Below, in pieces: positions 1-5,023 of a stretch of 8,748 nt of DNA. This stretch comes from Nitrospirota bacterium (GTDB taxonomy: Bacteria; Nitrospirota; Nitrospiria; Nitrospirales; UBA8639). Made by a program: the position numbers and the translations under genes. The notes below the pieces were generated by a model. That model searched no databases. It had not been told where the DNA came from and worked only from the letters and a program-made list of their open reading frames with translations. Within the stretch, counting starts at the first letter, position 1; every line of letters starts with the position of its first letter. The stretch lies in NCBI GenBank assembly GCA_029879555.1, contig JAOUQB010000075.1, positions 1-8,748 on the forward strand, given 5' to 3'.

Positions 1-1086
1 GGGGTGTTTCCTTTACTCGCGCACTCTACTCCGCAGGTAGAAATAACACAGACACTTCATTTTGACGACCCGGAGGGAAAGGCTGTGCAGATTCCTGCGG
101 GTACGTATGGCGTGATCCTCTCGGAAGGCCAGCACCTCCTCCTGTCTCAGCCAGAAAAGGAAACCCTGGTTGTGCAAACGCAAAAGGGAGATCATGCCGA
201 ATCAATTGCTGAACCGGAAGCTCTGCTGCTACCAGACGAGACAGATTCGACCATGGTGAGTGTGGTCCTATTGTTGCCAGACGGAACGGGTTGGGAGGCG
301 GTGGGTTCTACCACGGGGATACAGGGCCGAGGGAAAATCAGACTCTCCCGGGTCCTTCGATCCAGGATTCCGAAGAGGCCTCTGTCACCAAAACCACCGG
401 TCCCACCTACGCTACCACCGGCCATTCCGGTTCCGTCAGATTGTCCTGTCGTGGTTCCCTACACGATCGTTGGCTTTCCATCGGGAGTGACTGATCCCAC
501 TGCGGCTCCTAACGGGACCCAGATTATTGGGGATTTAGTGGCAGAAATTCTGAAGAGCTACCGGCCTGGCTGTTGGCCCATTAAAACGATTCTCATTACT
601 GGGCATTCGGATAAATCACCAGGCGGGATTCAGGTGGATGATTACATTAGTGTGCAGAGGGCGGTTGATGCCAAAAAAGTTCTGCAGCAGGAGTTTGCAA
701 CCCGAGCGGCAGGCATGTCTATTCCTCCAGGCTATCCCAGTCCCGCTGAAATGAACTTCATCGTGGGAGGCATTGGCGCGCGGGAACTGGATCCGAGCGG
801 TCCTGCCCAGCAACCAGAGAATCGTCGTGTCGACTTTTTGAGTTACCAGTTACCAGTTACGATTGAGGAGAGTACCACTCGTGCCGGGGGAGATTTTGAA
901 CAACATATGGCCCCGAACTATCAATCGTGCCGGGCACGCTGCGCCTCAACGCTGAATTGTCGCGCCTACACCTATAAGAAGCCCGTTCTTCCGCAAACCG
1001 AGGGACAATGTTCCCTGAAGAAAAGCGGATCCAGACCTTCTCGAGATCCCAAGGCGATTTCCGGTGTGGTCTTACCGACTCCGTAA
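1..1086 (+). CDS. OmpA-like / PAN-domain surface protein (5' partial)
   Basis: The frame is open from base 1. The GTG at 4 has no visible ribosome binding site, so the true start is probably upstream. The first residues (GVFPLLAHS) may be the tail of a signal peptide. Numbering from the GTG, residues 10-110 look beta-rich (PAGTYGV, VVLLLPDGTGWEAVGS) and match no family I can name. Residues 112-142 form an Arg/Pro linker. Residues 147-281 resemble an OmpA C-terminal domain, which binds peptidoglycan in the periplasm: ILITGHSD, then ISVQRAVDAKKVL, ending NRRVDF. D203 and R219 sit where OmpA proteins keep their diaminopimelate-binding Asp and Arg, with one extra residue between them and the usual Tyr-Asn changed. 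Residues 294-356 resemble a PAN/apple domain (adhesion or carbohydrate/protein binding), with C309, C313, C319 and C336 and the motif CRAYTY. It ends 38 bases before the protease gene. Its role as a wall-anchored binding protein is inferred. Confidence 0.85.
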   Translation, partial: GVFPLLAHSTPQVEITQTLHFDDPEGKAVQIPAGTYGVILSEGQHLLLSQPEKETLVVQTQKGDHAESIAEPEALLLPDETDSTMVSVVLLLPDGTGWEAVGSTTGIQGRGKIRLSRVLRSRIPKRPLSPKPPVPPTLPPAIPVPSDCPVVVPYTIVGFPSGVTDPTAAPNGTQIIGDLVAEILKSYRPGCWPIKTILITGHSDKSPGGIQVDDYISVQRAVDAKKVLQQEFATRAAGMSIPPGYPSPAEMNFIVGGIGARELDPSGPAQQPENRRVDFLSYQLPVTIEESTTRAGGDFEQHMAPNYQSCRARCASTLNCRAYTYKKPVLPQTEGQCSLKKSGSRPSRDPKAISGVVLPTP

Positions 1087-1113
1087 TCAATGTGGCGAAG
1101 GCCTCTACTATTT

Positions 1114-1117
1114 GGAG
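1114..1117 (+). promoter_or_regulatory. Ribosome binding site of the S8 protease gene
   Basis: GGAG lies seven bases before the ATG at 1125. This decides the start. The frame also contains an ATG at 1008, inside the end of the upstream gene, but that start would bury the signal peptide behind 39 extra residues. Confidence 0.7.
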
Positions 1118-1124
1118 CAATCCC

Positions 1125-3377
1125 ATGAACATCCGTACTGCCATTTTTGCGATAGGTTTGTGTATAGCTCTCAGTTGTCAGCTGGTTCAAGCGGAGGACT
1201 TTCCGGTTCCGGGATCCGAGAGTGTCGTGGCTGAAGAGGTTCCTTCTGAAGATCCGGGAGAAGAAACGCTGCCCTTGTTGGAAGAAGGAGAAGAGGTCCC
1301 TGGTCTTGAGGAAGAGGAGGGCGATGGCGTCACTGAGCGAGGGGTGCGTCGGTTTAGGTTGACGCCCCGCAAGCGCATCACCATTCCTCAACCACCCAAA
1401 CGACCTCGAATCACCATTCAGCCACCGGCAAGGAAAAACCCCAGAATCACCATTCAGCCTCATCAAACGACAAAACCACTAACGCCACCTCCACAGGGAG
1501 GGAAGTCTTTCCCGATATTTGTGCCGAATGAGGTTATTGTAAAACTGCGTCCGGGCATGTCGATTCCTTCCAATGCCATGCAAGCCTTGGGGTTAGGAAA
1601 GAAGGAAGCGACATCAAGCGGGGCATTCTTGTTTCAACTTGTCAAACAACTACAAACAAACCAGATTGGTGATCCTGTGGTTGTCGCTAAAAAACTCATG
1701 CAACTTGGGTCGGTTCTCTATGCTCAACCGAATTTTATTAAACAGCATTTTAGAACTCCCAACGATGATCTCTTTCCGGAGCAGTGGCATTACCGGGAAA
1801 ATGGAACAAGTGCTATCAAGTCACCAGGTGGGATTGGTTTACCCCATGTCTGGGATAAAACACTTGGAAGTCAAAGTGTGGTCGTGGCCGTGTTGGACAC
1901 AGGAATTGTGCGAATCCATCCCGAGATCGAAGGGGCGGGAAATCTTCTACAGGGTTTCGATATGATTTCTGATCCGATTAGGGCGAAAGACGGTCACGGG
2001 AGAGATTCTGACCCAACTGATCCTGGGGATGGAGCTCCCGCAGGGGTTTGTGGGGACAACGCGCGTTCAGATTCCTGGCACGGGACTCATGTGGCAGGCA
2101 CGATTGGGGTTGGTGGAACCAACAATCGGATAGGCATATCCGGTGTCAATTGGCTGATTCAGATTTTGCCAGTTCGCGTTCTTGGAAAGTGTGGGGGAGA
2201 TACACGAGATATCAATGATGGAATTCGATGGGCGGCCGGGTTATCCGTTCCTGGGGTTCCAATAAATCAGAATCCAGCCAGAATTATTAATATGAGCCTT
2301 GGGGCGGGTGATGCTGAAAATCCACTCCCTTGTTTTATGGATCCCGATACTCAGGCGGTCATCAATGAAGTGGTGACGAAAAAAGGGGTGATGGTCGTGG
2401 TTTCAGCAGGAAACAAACAGGTTGATGCCTCCCTCGCTACTCCGGCCAGTTGCAATAATGTGATCACGGTTGCGGCGAGTGACGCACGAGGACATTTGGC
2501 GCGGTATTCAAACTTTGGGCCTCTGGTTGAAATTATGGCGCCTGGAGGGGACGTTCAACGGGATGATAATTCTGATGGTCATCCTGATGGCGTCCTCAGC
2601 TTGTATCATCCGAATTTAAGGCTTCCGGCTACGGCTTCAATTCCTTTGGGGTTTGCCTTTTTTAATGGAACGTCCATGGCCGCTCCACATGTGTCTGGTG
2701 TCCTTGCGTTATGGTTGGCCATAGAGCCCTCACTAACGAATGCGGAGTTACTTCAGGGGCTGAGAGAAAATGCGTTTCCCCGAACGCCCATTCAATGTCC
2801 GAAGCCCTGTGGAGCAGGATTACTCAATGCCGATCTGAGCTCCATCCTCCCGTCTCCGCCCCCCCCACCTCCCGGGACGCAACCGCCGCCCCCACCGCCA
2901 CCAGTGGCTCAATGCACCGTAAAAACGTCAGATATTGTTCATAGTCTCAAGATTGACATTGGCGATAATGACTCATCAACGACGAGTGCCAAGCAAAGTC
3001 TGTTGCGTATGCTCATTCATGGCGATCTTCAGGCACGTCGAGAGGCATCAGGCATGGTGAAAGCGACTGAAGATGGGACCTTGGCCGGTATCTTCCAAAG
3101 CAGTAAAGGGCCAGTGGCGTCCCGAGGGCAACGGATGATTCCTCCCAGAGGTTGGTGGGACCTCATTCCTCAAGGGCAACTTGGCATGTGTTTGCAAGAA
3201 CCGGCAGGAGAGCCGCCGATGATCATTTATCGAAATCAGGAGATGCAGCCATCTGTTTTGGACGACACTTTACGCAAGGCGTGGCGTCAGTGTGGGCTTC
3301 CAACTCCGGTTCTTCCCTGCACCTATGTCAAAGATATGGAAGATAAAGTGACGGTTCCTGCAACTGGAGGGTTCTAA
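1125..3377 (+). CDS. Secreted subtilisin-family (S8) serine protease with four-Cys C-terminal domain
   Basis: 750 residues. A Sec signal peptide (residues 1-23, cleavage after LVQA) is followed by a Glu-rich stretch (31-67), a basic head beginning VTERGVRRFRL (69-100) and three RITI-type repeats. Residues 128-206 resemble a subtilase propeptide (VPNEVIVKLRPG, VLYAQPNFI). The S8 catalytic domain (about 215-575) has D258 in VAVLDTG, H319 in WHGTHVAG, S517 in NGTSMAAPHVSG and oxyanion N430 in VSAGN, so it should be active. Segments such as PVRVLGKCGGDT and CPKPCGAGLLNA are typical of the extracellular, calcium-binding, disulfide-bearing subtilases of Gram-negative bacteria (AprV-like). A polyproline hinge (577-593) joins an unrecognised domain (596-738) with C597, C689, C723 and C732. 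That domain recurs in the next gene. Substrate unknown; it could mature neighbouring proteins or degrade external protein. The family call is firm, the role open. Confidence 0.95.
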   Translation: MNIRTAIFAIGLCIALSCQLVQAEDFPVPGSESVVAEEVPSEDPGEETLPLLEEGEEVPGLEEEEGDGVTERGVRRFRLTPRKRITIPQPPKRPRITIQPPARKNPRITIQPHQTTKPLTPPPQGGKSFPIFVPNEVIVKLRPGMSIPSNAMQALGLGKKEATSSGAFLFQLVKQLQTNQIGDPVVVAKKLMQLGSVLYAQPNFIKQHFRTPNDDLFPEQWHYRENGTSAIKSPGGIGLPHVWDKTLGSQSVVVAVLDTGIVRIHPEIEGAGNLLQGFDMISDPIRAKDGHGRDSDPTDPGDGAPAGVCGDNARSDSWHGTHVAGTIGVGGTNNRIGISGVNWLIQILPVRVLGKCGGDTRDINDGIRWAAGLSVPGVPINQNPARIINMSLGAGDAENPLPCFMDPDTQAVINEVVTKKGVMVVVSAGNKQVDASLATPASCNNVITVAASDARGHLARYSNFGPLVEIMAPGGDVQRDDNSDGHPDGVLSLYHPNLRLPATASIPLGFAFFNGTSMAAPHVSGVLALWLAIEPSLTNAELLQGLRENAFPRTPIQCPKPCGAGLLNADLSSILPSPPPPPPGTQPPPPPPPVAQCTVKTSDIVHSLKIDIGDNDSSTTSAKQSLLRMLIHGDLQARREASGMVKATEDGTLAGIFQSSKGPVASRGQRMIPPRGWWDLIPQGQLGMCLQEPAGEPPMIIYRNQEMQPSVLDDTLRKAWRQCGLPTPVLPCTYVKDMEDKVTVPATGGF
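1329..1424 (+). repeat. Duplicated basic head module, copy 1
   Basis: Encodes residues 69-100 of the protease, VTERGVRRFRL then RKRITIPQ and RPRITI. It aligns without gaps to residues 61-92 of the next gene product (bases 3586-3681), with 27 of 32 residues identical by hand count. In both proteins it directly follows an acidic Glu-rich stretch. Confidence 0.9.
2857..2904 (+). repeat. C-rich polyproline hinge tract with C8 run
   Basis: Proline-codon tract between the catalytic domain and the C-terminal domain of the protease. It includes eight consecutive C at 2859-2866 and encodes two runs of six to seven prolines. It probably acts as a rigid spacer. The homopolymer is a possible slippage site. 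Confidence 0.7.
2910..3338 (+). repeat. Four-Cys domain, copy 1 (protease C-terminus)
   Basis: Encodes residues 596-738 of the protease. It aligns without gaps over 143 residues to residues 140-282 of the next gene product (bases 3823-4251), with about 91 identities (64%) by hand. Shared blocks include VKTSDIV, IDIGDND, SAKQSLLRML, LAGIFQ, WDLIP, PMIIY and QCGLPTP. All four cysteines are conserved, consistent with two disulfides in an exported protein. I do not recognise the family. Confidence 0.9.
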
Positions 3378-3392
3378 CGTAGGTCAAGGCAT

Positions 3393-3398
3393 AAGGAG
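3393..3398 (+). promoter_or_regulatory. Ribosome binding site of the protease-paralogue gene
   Basis: AAGGAG with a seven-base spacer before the ATG at 3406. It is a strong consensus site and lies in the 28-base gap after the protease stop, which supports translation from one polycistronic message. Confidence 0.8.
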
Positions 3399-3405
3399 AA
3401 AATCC

Positions 3406-4848
3406 ATGAACAAGTTTACCCTTCTTTTTCCTCTTATTGTGTTGGGCCTAGTGAGTGGTGTGCAGGATGTGCGTGCCCAAAATACTCAAAATGCAGACTT
3501 GCATCCGCCCTACCTTGCTGAAGAGGAGTTGGAGGTTCAAGGTGGAGGAGAGGAGCCCATCTTAGAAGACGGTGAAGAAGGCGAGGTCACGGAACGGGGC
3601 GTTCGCCGGTTTAGACTGAAACCCCGCAAGCGCATTACCATTCCTCAACAGCCCACACGGCCTCGAATCACCATTCCGAACTCTCAACTGACCAAACCAC
3701 GTATTCCAATTCGAAGACCTCAAACGAAGAAACCACCAAGCCCGCCTCCAACAGGGGGAACGAAAGACCCATTGGGGGAAAATGATGGAAGCCAAGGGCA
3801 ACCGGTTTCCCCTCCTGCTTCTCAATGTGTAGTGAAGACTTCGGATATTGTGTTCGATCCCCAAATAGATATTGGAGATAACGATGGGTCAGGGGAGAGT
3901 GCTAAACAAAGCCTTCTCCGGATGTTGAGTCATGGGACGGTAGAACAACGTCGGGCAGCGTCGGGGATGGTGCAGGCGATCAAATCTCAGCGGCTTGCTG
4001 GAATATTTCAATGGAATAAACAGGCTGTCTCGGTTCGTTCTCAAGCATTAACTCCGCCAAGGGGGCCCTGGGATTTGATTCCTAAAGGACAGCTTTCTAC
4101 CTGTTTGCGGGAACCAATTGGGGATGCGCCGATGATCATTTACAGTCGGCAACCCATGCACCCAAGTATGCTGGATCAGGCGCTGGTCATAGCTTGGGGA
4201 CAATGCGGGCTGCCAACTCCGAATTCTCCCTGTCAGTATGTCGGAGATATGGGTAATAAACCTCAGCCTACAGAAACTGTCGGGGAAGCCTCATTAACGG
4301 TGCAGGTCTTGAGTCCCAATGGGGTTCCCAGTAGTGGGGCTATTGTGAAATTGAGTGGTCCAATTTCTAGTGAACAAACTGCTTCACAAATTGGAGAAGC
4401 GACCTTTATTGGCATCCCAAATGGAGAGTATGTCATTCAAGCCTTCAATATGGATGCAGGGACCAACCCGATCCAAGGAGCTGGCAAAGTATCGGTGAAT
4501 AGTCAGGTCACTACCGCACCGACTCTGCGAGTTTTTCTCAATGATGGTGGGAAAGGTAATGTTATCGAGGCTTCCTTGACGGTCAAAGTCGTATGGGCTG
4601 ATGGCGATCCAAGCGAGAGCGCGATTGTGGAATTGAGCGGACCTATGAATGCCAAACAAACAGCCTCACAAAACGGGGAAGTCGCATTCGTGGGCATACC
4701 TGATGGGATCTACATAATTCGTGCGTTTAACCTGGATGGAGGGACCAATCCCGTGGGAGGGCAGGCTCATGTCACGGTGAATAGTCAGTTGAATAAATCT
4801 CCGACTACTCGGATTGTGATCAATAGCCCGAATCCGCATTCTTCATAA
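3406..4848 (+). CDS. Secreted protease-less paralogue: four-Cys domain plus two Ig-like repeats
   Basis: 480 residues. A Sec signal peptide (1-24, cleavage after DVRA) is followed by an acidic stretch (39-60) and a basic head, VTERGVRRFRL with RITIP repeats (61-92). Then come a Lys/Pro linker ending PPPTGG (about 118), the four-Cys domain (140-282, C141, C233, C267, C276), and two 86-residue repeats at 294-379 and 388-473. Head and four-Cys domain match the upstream protease closely, but propeptide and catalytic domain are absent: 20 residues stand where the protease has 467. The tandem repeats begin EASLTV and carry GIP-G-Y-I-AFN, the style of carboxypeptidase-regulatory-like/prealbumin-type beta sandwiches, which often mediate binding or act as stalks. 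It has no catalytic residues I can identify. Likely a structural, docking or regulatory partner of the protease or of a shared target (inference). It starts 28 bases after the protease. Confidence 0.9.
   Translation: MNKFTLLFPLIVLGLVSGVQDVRAQNTQNADLHPPYLAEEELEVQGGGEEPILEDGEEGEVTERGVRRFRLKPRKRITIPQQPTRPRITIPNSQLTKPRIPIRRPQTKKPPSPPPTGGTKDPLGENDGSQGQPVSPPASQCVVKTSDIVFDPQIDIGDNDGSGESAKQSLLRMLSHGTVEQRRAASGMVQAIKSQRLAGIFQWNKQAVSVRSQALTPPRGPWDLIPKGQLSTCLREPIGDAPMIIYSRQPMHPSMLDQALVIAWGQCGLPTPNSPCQYVGDMGNKPQPTETVGEASLTVQVLSPNGVPSSGAIVKLSGPISSEQTASQIGEATFIGIPNGEYVIQAFNMDAGTNPIQGAGKVSVNSQVTTAPTLRVFLNDGGKGNVIEASLTVKVVWADGDPSESAIVELSGPMNAKQTASQNGEVAFVGIPDGIYIIRAFNLDGGTNPVGGQAHVTVNSQLNKSPTTRIVINSPNPHSS
3586..3681 (+). 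repeat. Duplicated basic head module, copy 2
   Basis: Encodes residues 61-92 of the protease-less paralogue. It is the partner of 1329-1424 (27 of 32 residues identical), again downstream of an acidic stretch and upstream of a PPP-x-GG linker. Confidence 0.9.
3823..4251 (+). repeat. Four-Cys domain, copy 2
   Basis: Encodes residues 140-282 of the protease-less paralogue. It is the partner of 2910-3338, at about 64% protein identity without gaps. Here the domain is internal, followed by Ig-like repeats, so it can work in more than one architecture. Confidence 0.9.
4285..4542 (+). repeat. Ig-like tandem repeat 1
   Basis: Encodes residues 294-379 (EASLTVQV to RVFLN). It aligns without gaps to the second repeat, with about 49 of 86 residues identical. 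Conserved blocks are LSGP, QTASQ, GIP, AFN, GTNP and VNSQ. Confidence 0.88.
4567..4824 (+). repeat. Ig-like tandem repeat 2
   Basis: Encodes residues 388-473 (EASLTVKV to RIVIN). It is the second copy of the 86-residue unit, separated from the first by an eight-residue linker (DGGKGNVI). The roughly 57% identity indicates an old internal duplication rather than a recent one. Confidence 0.88.
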
Positions 4849-4859
4849 CGTTAAAGCGT

Positions 4860-4863
4860 GAGG
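4860..4863 (+). promoter_or_regulatory. Possible ribosome binding site of the small ORF
   Basis: GAGG, within TGAGGA, sits six bases before the ATG at 4870. It is the main sign that the 44-codon frame is translated. Confidence 0.45.
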
Positions 4864-4869
4864 AATGCG

Positions 4870-5004
4870 ATGAGAAGTGGATGGCAATGGTTGGTTAGAA
4901 GCCTATTCCGCTTTCCGACCGTTTGCTATGAAATGCTGAGAAAGGGAGTGTTGCGATTCTTATGTCCTTTTAGTAGATTGGTAACCCTTTTCACGTGTGT
5001 GTGA
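4870..5004 (+). CDS. Candidate small basic, hydrophobic protein (44 aa)
   Basis: ATG at 4870, TGA at 5002-5004. The product begins MRSGWQWLVRSLFRF and ends LVTLFTCV. It carries six Arg, one Lys and one Glu, three Cys (19, 32, 43), and many aromatic and aliphatic residues, with no typical signal peptide. It starts 21 bases after the stop of the Ig-repeat gene and ends 19 bases before the start of the giant-protein gene, so it fits the operon spacing and occupies most of an otherwise empty 175-base gap. A plausible Shine-Dalgarno lies upstream. It could be a small membrane-associated protein, a leader peptide that couples translation to the next gene, or a chance frame. I recognise no family, and the call rests only on position and ribosome binding site. 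Confidence 0.35.
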   Translation: MRSGWQWLVRSLFRFPTVCYEMLRKGVLRFLCPFSRLVTLFTCV

Positions 5005-5008
5005 TCGG

Positions 5009-5014
5009 AAGGAG
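5009..5014 (+). promoter_or_regulatory. Ribosome binding site of the giant Tat-exported protein gene
   Basis: AAGGAG with a nine-base spacer before the ATG at 5024. An ATG at 5016 is too close to the site and hits a stop after three codons, so 5024 is the start. Confidence 0.75.
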
Positions 5015-5023
5015 AATGCTTCG

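Noticed and set aside
1008..1124. Earlier ATG at 1008 for the protease gene, overlapping the upstream gene by 79 bases
   Set aside because: It would place 39 residues before a clear Sec signal peptide, while the ATG at 1125 has GGAG at proper spacing and starts exactly at the signal peptide.
1155..1181. Lipoprotein signal reading of the protease N-terminus (cysteine at residue 18, IALSC)
   Set aside because: The residues before the Cys do not fit a lipobox well, and a normal Sec cleavage site (VQA) follows five residues later.
972..1466. 164-codon minus-strand open frame
   Set aside because: It lies opposite the end of the OmpA/PAN gene and the start of the protease, both with strong domain evidence; the product is basic low-complexity and looks like an antisense shadow.
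4849..5023. Terminator or new promoter between the Ig-repeat gene and the giant gene
   Set aside because: I found no GC-rich hairpin with a T run and no convincing -35/-10 pair; the gap is better explained by the small ORF and two ribosome binding sites.
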